A DNA stretch of 64,000 nucleotides. Origin: Micromonospora sp. NBC_01740 (GTDB lineage: Bacteria; Actinomycetota; Actinomycetes; Mycobacteriales; Micromonosporaceae). The stretch spans positions 6,572,001 to 6,636,000 of the forward strand of contig NZ_CP109150.1 of NCBI RefSeq assembly GCF_035920365.1. Direction: 5' to 3'. Within the stretch, counting starts at the first letter, position 1. Each line of letters opens with the position of its first letter. Below the pieces are notes generated by a model. It saw nothing but the letters and a program-made list of their open reading frames with translations, searched no databases and was not told the origin of the DNA. Below, piece after piece: positions 7,618 to 18,877 of the stretch. Made by a program: the position numbers and the translations under genes.

Positions 7618-8268
7618 ATGCGTACCGACATCCTGCGTAAGACCGCTCTGACCGCTGCCGGGCTCGCCTTCACCGGCGGCGCCATCGCCGGCCCCGTCAC
7701 CACCGCCCTCGCCGCCCCCACCACCCCCGTGTCGGCCTCGGTCGCACAGGACCGCAAGGGTGGCGAGCGGGAGCTGGGCGTGCGCTACGAGGCACAGCCG
7801 AACTTCTACTACTGCGGCCCCGCCGCCGCCCGCAACGCTCTCAGCGTGCAGGGCAAGAACATCGACGTCGACGGCATGGCCCAGCGCATGGGCACTACCG
7901 AAGCCGGCACCAACTCCATCAACGACATCACCCCCGTCCTGAACAAGGAGAGCGGCAAGGACGCCTACCAGTCGGTGGAGATCCCCGGCGCCAAGGCCGA
8001 CGACAAGCAGACCGACAAGCTGCGCGGCGACATCGTCACCGCCATCGACGAAGGCCACGCCGTGGTCGCCAACATCGCCGGCACCGCCACCGACACCGAC
8101 GGCACCACCCACTCCTTCGAGGGCGGGCACTACATCAGCGTCGTCGGCTACCGCGACAACGGCAACACCGTCACCATCGCCGACTCCGCCAACCCCGACC
8201 AGGCCTCCTACCGGATGAGCGTCGACAACCTCGCCGACTGGATCGCCACCCGCGGCTACACCGCCTGA
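7618..8268 (+). CDS. Secreted C39-like cysteine peptidase family protein
   Basis: 216 residues; ATG at 7618 with AAAGG about 12 nt upstream. A Sec signal peptide with an Ala-rich cleavage region lies near residues 30-33 (TTALAAPT). The mature part shows a C39_2/papain-like triad: Cys66 in NFYYCGPAAARNAL, His171 in GGHYISVVGYRD, and Asp189 in IADSANPD. There is no ABC transporter next to it, so it is not a leader-peptide-cleaving exporter domain. It is more likely a stand-alone extracellular peptidase or amidase. It is monocistronic, with a strong hairpin just downstream. Substrate unknown. Confidence 0.83.
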   Translation: MRTDILRKTALTAAGLAFTGGAIAGPVTTALAAPTTPVSASVAQDRKGGERELGVRYEAQPNFYYCGPAAARNALSVQGKNIDVDGMAQRMGTTEAGTNSINDITPVLNKESGKDAYQSVEIPGAKADDKQTDKLRGDIVTAIDEGHAVVANIAGTATDTDGTTHSFEGGHYISVVGYRDNGNTVTIADSANPDQASYRMSVDNLADWIATRGYTA

Positions 8269-8305
8269 CCCCACAGCGACCACGAAAACGGCACCACCCA
8301 ACGAC

Positions 8306-8336
8306 AAGGGCCGGCCCCCACAAGGGGCCGGCCCTT
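8306..8336 (+). terminator. Strong hairpin terminator after the C39-like gene
   Basis: AAGGGCCGGCCCC at 8306-8318 pairs with GGGGCCGGCCCTT at 8324-8336 around a 5-nt loop, 37 bp past the stop codon and followed by a short T run. The convergent VOC gene may also use it. Confidence 0.85.
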
Positions 8337-8388
8337 TCGTCGTCTTCACCTTCACCCAGCATCCGCAGCTGGGCAGGCCGGGGCCGAG

Positions 8389-8745
8389 TCAGTCGATCGG
8401 GGCGAGGAACTCCAGCCGGTTGCCGTGCGCGTCCTGGGAGTGGAAGCGGCGCAGCCCGGGCAGTTCGTCGTCGCCCCAGCTCACCGGGTACCCGGCGGCG
8501 ACCAACCGGGCGGCGAGCGCGTCCAGGTCCGGCCACAGCAGGCCGGGGTGGGCCTTGCGGGCGGGCCGGAAGTCGTCCTCCACGCCCAGGTGCAGCTCCG
8601 CGCCGTGCCCGGTGAACCAGCAGCCGCCACGGGCCGCGAGGGCGGGCGGTTTGGGCTTCTCGGTCATCCCGAGCACCCCGAGGTAGAAGGCCCGCGACGC
8701 CTCTTCGGAGCCGCGTGGGCAAGCGAGCTGTACGTGATGGATCAT
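8389..8745 (-). CDS. VOC family (glyoxalase-like) protein
   Basis: 118 residues; ATG at 8745 after GAGGAGGTG. It has the beta-alpha-beta-beta-beta repeats of the vicinal oxygen chelate fold: MIHHVQLACPRGSEEASRAF with a metal-type His near the start, GAELHLGVEDDF in the middle, and DAHGNRLEFLAP at the end with a conserved Glu. It belongs to small dioxygenase/lyase-like VOC proteins, whose substrate cannot be predicted. It is transcribed divergently from aconitase. Confidence 0.85.
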   Translation of the reverse strand: MIHHVQLACPRGSEEASRAFYLGVLGMTEKPKPPALAARGGCWFTGHGAELHLGVEDDFRPARKAHPGLLWPDLDALAARLVAAGYPVSWGDDELPGLRRFHSQDAHGNRLEFLAPID

Positions 8746-8792
8746 GGTGGCACCTCCTCGTCCCGAACGATGGCACGAGGTTGCGAAGTTAG

Positions 8793-8813
8793 CAAGACGG
8801 ACGTACGGTTTTG
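8793..8813 (+). promoter_or_regulatory. Candidate AcnR operator upstream of aconitase
   Basis: CAAGACGGACGTACGGTTTTG lies about 107 bp upstream of the aconitase GTG. On the minus strand it reads AAACCGTACGTCCGTCTTG, which matches the site in front of the AcnR-like gene at 27054-27071 at all but two positions of the shared core. Two nearly identical sites in front of acn and acnR fit direct repression of both by AcnR. The regulator assignment is inference. Confidence 0.65.
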
Positions 8814-8919
8814 TTGACGACGAGATCGGCGGTAAGTGTCCCCTAACCACGGCGGCACCCCGACCGGTGCGACAGACTGCTCAGGACTACTCACGGTCGC
8901 TGGTGTGAAGGAGTACGAC

Positions 8920-11760
<2,841 letters not shown>

Positions 11761-11770
11761 CGACACGGAC

Positions 11771-11805
11771 GAGGGGCTCCCTGCCACGACGGCAGGGGGC
11801 CCCTC
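11771..11805. terminator. Bidirectional hairpin terminator between acn and the pectate lyase gene
   Basis: GAGGGGCTCCCTGCC at 11771-11785 pairs with 11791-11805 with one mismatch around a 5-nt loop. It lies 10 bp after the acn stop and 10 bp before the stop of the convergent pectate lyase gene, so it can serve both. Confidence 0.85.
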
Positions 11806-11815
11806 GCGTGTCCGC

Positions 11816-13903
11816 TCAGATGCGGCCGGTGCCGGCGCCCGCGAGGACCAGGGCGGGCACGTCCGCCGCCGGGTCGAGGCTGTACGGGTAGTACGTGCGC
11901 GGCTCGACCACCGTGCCGTTCGTCTCCGGCGCGCCCGAGCCGACGTACACGTTGTGGCGCTGCACCGCCCGGCCGGGTCCGCTGTCGGCGTAGCCGCTCG
12001 CCGACCACAGCGGGTGCGGCACGTCGCGGAAGTAGTTCCCCTCCACCAGCACGCCGGCGTTCTCCGTCGACGCCACGCCGTAGAGGGCGTTGCCGAGGAA
12101 GTAGTTGTTGTAGACGTGCACCGGCTCGCCGAAGCGGACCCGGGGGTGCCGCTGGCGGCTGTTGTCGAAGAAGTTGTGGTGGATGCTGACCTTCAGCCGG
12201 CCCACGTCGGTGGAGGCCGAGCCGTCGGAGTGGCCGATCAGCATGGACTTGTCCGCGTGATCGAAGTGGTTCCACGACACCGTCACGTAGTCGGCGCCCC
12301 GGACGATGTCGACCGAGCCGTCCACCGCGCCGGAGAAGCGGTTGTGGTCGATCCAGATGTGGTGCGAGTTCTGGCCGACGTTGACCGCGTCGTCCTCCGC
12401 GTTCGTGAAGTTGATGTTGCGGACGATCACGTTGTACGACCGGTAGAAGTCCAGCCCGCCGCCGGTGATCTCGGCGTTGCCGACCCCGACGATGGTCTTG
12501 TTCGGGCGTACCCCCTGCTTGCTGGTGATCGCGATCCGCCCGGTCACCTGGATGACCAGCGGGCCCACCGTGTCGATGTGTTCCAGGAAGTCCGCGGCGT
12601 TGGTCGCGGTCACCGTCGGCCCGCCGGCGCCGCCGGTGGTGCCGTTCTGGCCGAGGGCCGCCACGGCGGCGAAGCCGTCCGGGCCCGCGACGGCCGGCAC
12701 CGGCGCGACGGAGGCCGGCGCGGCGAGGGCCGTGGTCCTGCCGGGCCCGGCACCCGCCGGGACGATGGTCGGCACGCTCGCGGCCGGGTCGAGGGTGTAC
12801 GGGTAGTACCCGCGCGGGTCCGGCACCGTGCCCCGGGTCTCGATCGCGTGGTTGCAGGCGACCAGGATGTTGCCCCGCTCGACGATGCGGCCGAGGTCGC
12901 CGCTGAAGTCGACCCGGCCCGGATTGTTCACGCTGTAGAAGTAGTTGTTCTCCATCAGCACGGCGGCGTCGTACGTGGAGGCCACCCCGTAGCTGTTGTC
13001 GTTGTAGTGGTTGTTGTAGACGTGTGCGAGCGCGGAGAAGCGCACCCGCGGGTTGCGCTGGTCGGAGCGGTCGAAGAAGTTGTGGTGGTACGTGACCCGC
13101 AGCCGGCCGATGTCCTGCGGGCCGGCGTCCTCGTCGTGGCCGAGCAGCAGCGTCTTGTCGTGGTCGTGGAAGTGGTTCCAGGAGACCGTGACGAAGTCCG
13201 AGCCGCGCTTGATGTCGACCGCGCCGTCGTCGCCGTCGGAGAACTCGTTGTGGTCGATCCAGATGTGGTGCGAGAACATCTGGACGTTGATCAGGTCGTC
13301 GGTCGCGCCGGTGAGGTGCAGGTTCCGGATGATGATGTTGTGCACCGCGTTCGCCGGGGGCGAGGTCACGTCGTCGTCGACGGGCACGCCGATGTTGAGC
13401 CCTCCGCCGGCGAGCGTCGCGTCGTCGCCGAGACCGACGATCGTCTTGTCGGAGGCGACGTTCCACATCCCGTCGTTGCCGCCGGCGGGCAGCGTGATGG
13501 TGCCGGCGACCTGGACGACGTACGGCCCCGGGCGGGCGATGTGGTCGAGGAACTGCGCGGTGGTGGTGACCGTGACGACCGGCCCGCCGGCGCCACCGGT
13601 GGTCCCGTTCTGGCCGAGGGCGTGGACGCTGGCGAACCCGTCCGCCGCCGCAGCCGGAGCAGGGCCGGGCGCCGTCCGCGAGGCGGTGCCGGCCGCTGCC
13701 TGCGGGGCGGTCCCGGATGCCGCTGCGGCCGGAGCGTTGCCGGATGCGGCCGTCGGGGCGGGTGGAGCCGGCGGGGTGGTCGGGAGCGCGGCGTTGGCCG
13801 GTGACGCCGGTGCCACCAGTGCGGCGGCGAGGCCGACGGCGGCGAGCAGCCGTCGGCGACGCCCGGGCCGTGGCGGCCCGTCCGGGTTGAGGGTCGTGAG
13901 CAT
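11816..13903 (-). CDS. Secreted pectate lyase with two tandem PL1 domains
   Basis: 695 residues; ATG at 13903 after AAAGGCGG. A signal peptide ends near ASPANAALP, then an Ala/Pro/Gly-rich linker (about 40-85) leads into two homologous polysaccharide lyase family 1 beta-helices. Both begin with DGFAxVxALGQNGTTGGAGG. Each has the PL1 signatures: HHIWIDHN, VTVSWNHF, a His-Asn motif (YHHNFFDRS or IHHNFFDNS) and the catalytic Arg loop RNPRVRF or RHPRVRF. The duplication is internal and about 300 residues long. Typical PL1 enzymes have one domain. A GGAAAGCGCTTTCC palindrome upstream suggests repression by a LacI-family sugar regulator. Acts outside the cell on polygalacturonate. Confidence 0.92.
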   Translation of the reverse strand: MLTTLNPDGPPRPGRRRRLLAAVGLAAALVAPASPANAALPTTPPAPPAPTAASGNAPAAAASGTAPQAAAGTASRTAPGPAPAAAADGFASVHALGQNGTTGGAGGPVVTVTTTAQFLDHIARPGPYVVQVAGTITLPAGGNDGMWNVASDKTIVGLGDDATLAGGGLNIGVPVDDDVTSPPANAVHNIIIRNLHLTGATDDLINVQMFSHHIWIDHNEFSDGDDGAVDIKRGSDFVTVSWNHFHDHDKTLLLGHDEDAGPQDIGRLRVTYHHNFFDRSDQRNPRVRFSALAHVYNNHYNDNSYGVASTYDAAVLMENNYFYSVNNPGRVDFSGDLGRIVERGNILVACNHAIETRGTVPDPRGYYPYTLDPAASVPTIVPAGAGPGRTTALAAPASVAPVPAVAGPDGFAAVAALGQNGTTGGAGGPTVTATNAADFLEHIDTVGPLVIQVTGRIAITSKQGVRPNKTIVGVGNAEITGGGLDFYRSYNVIVRNINFTNAEDDAVNVGQNSHHIWIDHNRFSGAVDGSVDIVRGADYVTVSWNHFDHADKSMLIGHSDGSASTDVGRLKVSIHHNFFDNSRQRHPRVRFGEPVHVYNNYFLGNALYGVASTENAGVLVEGNYFRDVPHPLWSASGYADSGPGRAVQRHNVYVGSGAPETNGTVVEPRTYYPYSLDPAADVPALVLAGAGTGRI

Positions 13904-14094
13904 GAGGTTCCGCCTTTCTCGTACGGCGGATCGCCGGAGCCGGCGCACGACGGGCCGCGTGCCGTTCGGATGCTGGGGCACGGTCGCGCGGGTTCGGGTG
14001 CCTGGGCGCGGTCGCGCGGGACCGGACGCGAGTGGGGACTGGTTCGCGTCGGGGTTGCGGACCGGCACCGGCGATCAGCCAGGTGATGGACGGC

Positions 14095-14108
14095 GGAAAG
14101 CGCTTTCC
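14095..14108. promoter_or_regulatory. LacI-family-type operator GGAAAGCGCTTTCC
   Basis: A perfect 14-bp palindrome centred on GCGC, 192 bp upstream of the pectate lyase start. AAAGCGCTTT-centred palindromes are typical LacI-family operators in actinomycete polysaccharide-degradation genes. No LacI gene lies in the window, so the regulator is encoded elsewhere. Confidence 0.65.
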
Positions 14109-14633
14109 GAGCACCATGCTAGGCAGCCCGTCTGATCGAAGTCAATCGATCGGCCCTGCCCCCGTCGCGCGCACCTCGCGCCGTCGATCCTGGCGGTCCG
14201 CACTCCGTACGTGTGCTCCGTGCGGGTGCTCTGTGCTCTGTGCGTGCGCTCTACTGCTCTGTGCGGGTGCTCCGTGCTCGAGTAGGCACCAGCCCAGCGA
14301 CACTTTGGCCCCGCGACCAATCCGCCATCACGCGCACGGACACCAAGGAAGCGAGCTGCCAACCCACGGGTGCGCTGCACCCGTGCAGGCCCGGAGATCT
14401 TGGTACGTACGTGCCCCCATAGGGGCCGTTTCTCGCCAAGATCCGGTCTGCGCGTCGAGGGACGCGACGCAGCGGACACGGGGCAGCGGAAAGCGGGCAG
14501 CGACGCAAGCAGCGGGCAGCCGACAGCCACGCGGGCAGCGGGCAGCGACGAGGGGCAGCCGCAACGGAGTCCACCCGCGCGACGGCGGCTGCGGCACCGT
14601 AGCGGCTGCTACACGGTGGTGACGGTGGGCCGG
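14109..14633. other. Gene-free spacer with degenerate short repeats
   Basis: No gene is supported here. 14211-14281 holds two imperfect copies of TGCTCYGTGCGGGTGCTC. 14480-14562 is a degenerate run of GGGCAGC heptamers. Copy 2 of the 48-bp palindromic element lies between them (14396-14443). Confidence 0.6.
14396..14443. repeat. 48-bp palindromic element, copy 2
   Basis: Outer arms GATCTTGG and CCAAGATC are perfect complements and the inner hairpin is CCCCATAGGGG. It is the same length as the copy at 7100-7147 and matches it at 36 of 48 positions. It sits about 190 bp downstream of cvnD, too far for a simple terminator, and about 490 bp upstream of the pectate lyase. Confidence 0.88.
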
Positions 14634-15245
14634 TCAGTCGGTGGCGGCGGCGCGGCGGCGGGCCTCGCGGGTCTTCATGGCGTGCTCCATCAGCGTGATG
14701 AGCACCTCCTTGCTGGACTCCCGCTGCCGCGCGTCGCAGAGCAGCACCGGCACGCCCGGGTCGAGGTTGAGCGCCGCCTGCACCTCGTCGAGCCGGTACT
14801 GCCGGCTTCCCTCGAAGCAGTTGACCGCCACCACGAACGGCGTGCCCCTGCCCTCGAAGTAGTCGATCGAGGGGAAGCAGTCGGCCAGCCGCCGGGTGTC
14901 GGCCAGCACCACCGCGCCGAGCGCGCCGAGCGCCAGCTCGTCCCAGACGAACCAGAACCGGTCCTGGCCAGGGGTGCCGAAGAGGTAGAGCACCAGGTCG
15001 TCGCTGATGGTGATGCGGCCGAAGTCCATCGCCACGGTGGTGGTCGTCTTGCTCTCCACCCCGGAGAGGTCGTCGATGCCGACGCCGGACTCGGTCAACA
15101 CCTCCTCCGTACGCAGCGGACGCGTCTCGCTGACCGCACCGACCATGGTGGTCTTGCCCACGCCGAAGCCACCCGCGACGAGGATCTTGATCGCGGTGGG
15201 CAGTGGCGTCGCTCCCGCCGGCCGCTCAGAGTGCCCGTAGTCCAT
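14634..15245 (-). CDS. cvnD: Conservon GTPase-like protein CvnD
   Basis: 203 residues. Small Ras/MglA-type nucleotide-binding protein of the conservon, working with the roadblock protein CvnB downstream of the sensor CvnA. P-loop GGFGVGKTTM at about 25-34; switch regions include the TPGQDRFW segment (DxxG-like) and NCFEG in the place of NKxD. The start codon lies inside the 3' end of cvnC (20-nt overlap), which supports translational coupling. It is the last gene of the cvnA-B-C-D order, as in Streptomyces conservons. Confidence 0.92.
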   Translation of the reverse strand: MDYGHSERPAGATPLPTAIKILVAGGFGVGKTTMVGAVSETRPLRTEEVLTESGVGIDDLSGVESKTTTTVAMDFGRITISDDLVLYLFGTPGQDRFWFVWDELALGALGAVVLADTRRLADCFPSIDYFEGRGTPFVVAVNCFEGSRQYRLDEVQAALNLDPGVPVLLCDARQRESSKEVLITLMEHAMKTREARRRAAATD

Positions 15246-15612
15246 TGATTACCGCCTCGAAAACGCTGTTGTCGGGAAGGCCGGCTGTGGTGTGCGGCTC
15301 GCGTACCTGCACCAGGCTGCGGGCCGCCAGGTCACCGAGCAGGACCCGGATGGTGCCCACCGGCAGGTCCAGGTGGGCGGCGATCTCGGCGACGGACTGG
15401 ATCCGCTGGCAGAGCCCGACTATCGCCAGGTGCTCCGGGCCCAGTCCGACCTCCGGGATCACGTCCGCACGGGTCGCCGTCACCAGGGAGATCAGGTCGA
15501 ACGTGCCGGTGACCGGCCGGGCCCGGCCGCGCGTCATCGCGTACGGGCGCACGACCGGGCCGGCATGGTCGTCGACCCACTGGTGCTCCGAGGACTCCCC
15601 CTGCACCGTCAT
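15226..15612 (-). CDS. cvnC: Conservon DUF742 protein CvnC
   Basis: 128 residues. DUF742 proteins are winged-helix-like and form the third conservon component. Seen here: an N-terminal VVRPYAMTRGRARP segment, IPEVGLGPEHLAIVGLCQR, then the helix-turn-helix-like VAEIAAHLDLPVGTIRVLLGDLA and a C-terminal VFEAVINGLRAL that closes most family members. It begins 5 nt after the cvnB stop and overlaps cvnD. The exact biochemical role is not established in the family. Confidence 0.92.
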   Translation of the reverse strand: MTVQGESSEHQWVDDHAGPVVRPYAMTRGRARPVTGTFDLISLVTATRADVIPEVGLGPEHLAIVGLCQRIQSVAEIAAHLDLPVGTIRVLLGDLAARSLVQVREPHTTAGLPDNSVFEAVINGLRAL

Positions 15613-15617
15613 CGCGG

Positions 15618-16040
15618 CTACTTCTCGCCGGTCTGCTGCTCGCCGGTCCGCGAGGGCGACGCCACGTACTTGCCGACGCGGGTGACCAGCATCGCCATCT
15701 CGTAGGCGATCAGGCCGACGTCGGCGTCCTCGCTGGCGAGGACGGCCAGGCAGGCGTTGCGCCCGGCCGCCGTGACGAACAGGAACGACGACTGCATCTC
15801 GATGATGGTCTGCTGCACCTGCCCGCCGCCGAAGCGCTTGCCCGCGCCCCGGGCCAGGCTCTGGATGCCGGCCGCCATGGCCGCCAGGTGCTCGGCGTCG
15901 TCCCGGCCCAGCCCTCGCGAGGCGGCCATCAACAGGCCGTCCGTAGAGAGCGCGACCGCGTGGTCGGCCTGCTTCACCCGGCCGACCAGATCATCCAGCA
16001 ACCACGTCAGGTCGGCACTCGAAGCCGTCTTCTGCGCCAC
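15618..16040 (-). CDS. cvnB: Conservon roadblock/LC7 protein CvnB
   Basis: 140 residues; GTG at 16040 with GAGG upstream. Roadblock/LC7 fold proteins act as partners or GTPase-activating proteins for MglA-like GTPases such as CvnD. Family segments seen: LTWLLDDLVGRVKQADHAV, STDGLLMAASRGLGRDDAEHLAA and a C-terminal VGLIAYEMAMLVTRVGKYV. It lies 91 nt after cvnA and 5 nt before cvnC. Confidence 0.93.
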   Translation of the reverse strand: MAQKTASSADLTWLLDDLVGRVKQADHAVALSTDGLLMAASRGLGRDDAEHLAAMAAGIQSLARGAGKRFGGGQVQQTIIEMQSSFLFVTAAGRNACLAVLASEDADVGLIAYEMAMLVTRVGKYVASPSRTGEQQTGEK

Positions 16041-16131
16041 TCGTCGTCCTCTTCTCCCCCGGCTGTTGTCGCCGTGCTCGTCTCGGCTGACCGCTGCGGT
16101 GCGGGGATCCCCCGCACCGCGACGGCACCGG

Positions 16132-18723
16132 TCAGGTCGCTTGCAGGTCGTCGCCGGCGTCGGGTTCCTCGCCGGCCTCGGTTCGGCTGTCGCCCGCTCC
16201 ACCGAGCAGCCGGGCGGCGTCGGTACGGCCCCGCCGGGTGCCGGTCTGGTAGGAGCTCATCATCCGGCGTACCTGCTCCGGCGGGCGCGCCATGTCCTCG
16301 TCCCCGTCGTCGTCCCCGCCGGCGGCCGGATCGTCGCGGAGTTCCGGCACGATGCTGGCCTGCCGGACCCGGACCGGCAGGCCCGAGTCGGTACGCGCCG
16401 TCACCTGGCGGGCCGTCGGCGCCGGACCGCCGGTCGTCGTGGAGCCGGTGGCCGCCTCCGGTGCGGGGGTCCCCGTCGTGTCGGGCGCCTCCGCCGGCGC
16501 GGGCCGGGCGGCCACGGGCAGGCCGGTCGGGAAGGTCGGGCCGTCCAGGGCGTACTGCTCGGAGCCGCCACGGGGACGCACGGGCAGCCGCGGGTCGAGG
16601 GCCGGGCCCGTCGTCGGCAGGCTCCGGCCGCGCGACCGGGTCGGCAGGGCGCCACCGTCGGCGTCCCCGGAGGCGGCGGCCTCGGCGTCCGGTGCCGGGC
16701 GGGGGCGGGGCGCGAGCGGCTCGGCCAGTGCCACCGGCGCCGTGGCGAGCGGCGGCTCGGCGGCGGGCGGCGCCTGACCGGACGCGCCGGCCACCGGGAC
16801 GCCGGCGGGCAGGCCGGCCGGGAACCCGCCGGAGGTGCTCGGGTCCTCGTCGGCGGCGGTGACCAGCTCGGCCGGGATCAGCACGACGGCGGTGGTGCCG
16901 CCGTACGCGGACTCCTTGAGCTGCACCCGTACGCCGTGCCGCTCGGTCAGCCGGCTGACCACGTAGAGCCCGAGGCGGGAGGCGTTGGCCAGGTTCAGCT
17001 CGGACTGGTCGACGATCCGGTGGTTCGCGGCGGCGAGGTCCTCCTCGCTCATGCCCAGGCCACGGTCCTCGATTTCGATGGCGAAGCCGTTGGCCACCTG
17101 CTGCCCGCGCACCTCGACCGAGGTGTGCGGCGGGGAGAACGACAGCCCGTTCTCGATCAGCTCCGCGAGCAGGTGGATGACGTCGCCGACCGCGCGGCCG
17201 GTGAGCGAGACCGCGCCGAGGGGCAGCACGTTGACCCGGGTGTAGTCCTCGACCTCGGCGACAGCGCCCCGGACGACGTCGACCATGGGCACGTTGCGCC
17301 GCCAGGCGCGGCCCGGGGTGGAGCCGGAGAGCACGATGAGGTTCTCCGCGTTGCGCCGCATCCGGGTGGCGAGGTGGTCGACCCGGAACAGGTCCTCCAG
17401 TTCCTCGGCGTCGTGCTCGCGACGCTCCATCGCGTCGAGCAGGGTGAGCTGGCGGTGCACCAGCGCCTGGGTGCGCCGGGCCAGGCTGAGGAAGACCTCG
17501 CGTACGTTGCGGCGCAGGTCGGCCTGCTCGACGGCGGTGCGGATGGCGGTCTCCTGCACGGCGTTGAACGCCTTGCCCACCTGGCCGATCTCGTCGTCGC
17601 CGAACTCGAGCGGAGGCGCCTCCTTGGCGATGTCGACCTCCTCGCCGTGGCCGAGCCGCTCGACGACGCTGGGCAGCCGCTCGTTGGCCAGCCGGATGGC
17701 GGCCTCGCGCAGCCGCTCCAACTGCTGCACCAGGGCCCGCGCGGTGGTGATCGACACGACGATCGAGGCGACGACGGCGAGCAGGCCCAGACCGGCGGCC
17801 AGCACCAGCCGCAGGACGACGCCGACGGCGATCGGCGCGGCCCGCTCGACGAGCGCGTCACCGGCCTCGATGATGAAGCGCTGCTGCTCGCCGACCACCA
17901 CGTCGGCCGCCGCGCGCCACTCCGCCGCCGACACGGGTGGCGCGCCGCCCGCCCGTCCCTGCACGACGCGGTCCTCCAGGGACCGGAACGCGGTGTACGC
18001 CTCGCCGCCGACGAGTGCCTCGTAACGGGCCCGGTCGCCGCTCGACAGGTCGGTACGGACCTGGCTGTCCAGGTAGCGCTGGGCGCCGGTGGCGCGGGCG
18101 AAGGCGGCGGTCTCCTCGGGCGTCATCCGGCCGGCGGCCAGGGCGCCGGTGACGAGGGCGTCCTCCTGCGACATGAGTTCACGGATCCGGACGAGCTGGA
18201 TCAGCGCCGCGGTCTCCCGCGTGAACTGTTCGTCGTCCAGGTTGCCCAGCGACCCGTACATCCGCAGGACCGAGTCGATGAGTTCGGTGTACTCCCGGGT
18301 GGCGGCGGCGCGGTCCACCTGGCGGTCGCGGATGGACTCGCGTACGGCGGCGAGCCGGTCCAGCCCGCTGACGACCGTGTCGATCTGCCGCTGGCTCTCG
18401 TCGGCTGCCAGGTCCACCCGCCAGCTGCTGACGGACTTGCGGAAGTCGTCGGCGACGCCCTCGGTCCGCCGCCACTGCGCGTCGAGCTGCTCCCGCTCGG
18501 CCGCGCCCGAACCGCCCAGGTACGCCGCGGACGCCCGGCGTTCCGCCTGCAACTCGAGCACCAGCGGCTCACCCGGCTGGGCGACCTGGGCGTCGAGCAC
18601 CTGCACCCAGAGGAGACTGACGCCCTCCCGGAGGGTCACCCACGCGGCGAACGCCCACAGCGCAACGAGTGAGGCCAGCAGAGCCACGACTTTCCGGCGC
18701 AGATTGGAGCTGCGGGAACCCAT
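16132..18723 (-). CDS. cvnA: Conservon sensor histidine kinase-like protein CvnA
   Basis: 863 residues; ATG at 18723 after AGGGATGG. Membrane sensor: TM1 about 11-31, an extracytoplasmic all-helical nitrate/nitrite-sensing-like domain to about 290, TM2 about 291-312, a HAMP-like region, then a helical segment and an HATPase_c domain (LLAELIENGLSFSPPHT for the N box, EDRGLGM for G1, ASRLGLYVVSRL for G2). The C-terminal 220 residues are a disordered Pro/Ala-rich tail. As in other CvnA proteins, no canonical H-box is obvious, so signalling through CvnB/C/D rather than phosphotransfer is plausible. It starts 154 bp after the diterpene cyclase on the same strand. Confidence 0.92.
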   Translation of the reverse strand: MGSRSSNLRRKVVALLASLVALWAFAAWVTLREGVSLLWVQVLDAQVAQPGEPLVLELQAERRASAAYLGGSGAAEREQLDAQWRRTEGVADDFRKSVSSWRVDLAADESQRQIDTVVSGLDRLAAVRESIRDRQVDRAAATREYTELIDSVLRMYGSLGNLDDEQFTRETAALIQLVRIRELMSQEDALVTGALAAGRMTPEETAAFARATGAQRYLDSQVRTDLSSGDRARYEALVGGEAYTAFRSLEDRVVQGRAGGAPPVSAAEWRAAADVVVGEQQRFIIEAGDALVERAAPIAVGVVLRLVLAAGLGLLAVVASIVVSITTARALVQQLERLREAAIRLANERLPSVVERLGHGEEVDIAKEAPPLEFGDDEIGQVGKAFNAVQETAIRTAVEQADLRRNVREVFLSLARRTQALVHRQLTLLDAMERREHDAEELEDLFRVDHLATRMRRNAENLIVLSGSTPGRAWRRNVPMVDVVRGAVAEVEDYTRVNVLPLGAVSLTGRAVGDVIHLLAELIENGLSFSPPHTSVEVRGQQVANGFAIEIEDRGLGMSEEDLAAANHRIVDQSELNLANASRLGLYVVSRLTERHGVRVQLKESAYGGTTAVVLIPAELVTAADEDPSTSGGFPAGLPAGVPVAGASGQAPPAAEPPLATAPVALAEPLAPRPRPAPDAEAAASGDADGGALPTRSRGRSLPTTGPALDPRLPVRPRGGSEQYALDGPTFPTGLPVAARPAPAEAPDTTGTPAPEAATGSTTTGGPAPTARQVTARTDSGLPVRVRQASIVPELRDDPAAGGDDDGDEDMARPPEQVRRMMSSYQTGTRRGRTDAARLLGGAGDSRTEAGEEPDAGDDLQAT

Positions 18724-18877
18724 TTAAAACCATCCCTGGCGGGGAGTCTGATTCATCCGATCGGCGGTTTCCGCATGGCGCTTCGACCGACCCGGCGCAC
18801 GGTAGCAGTGTCCCGACGATCACTCAAGCAGTGCTGATCATGACCGGTGCGTCATCGGGGGCACCGGGTCGCGGGGC

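Noticed and set aside
7618..8268. Bacteriocin leader peptidase
   Set aside because: The C39-like domain stands alone with a signal peptide; there is no ABC exporter or precursor next to it.
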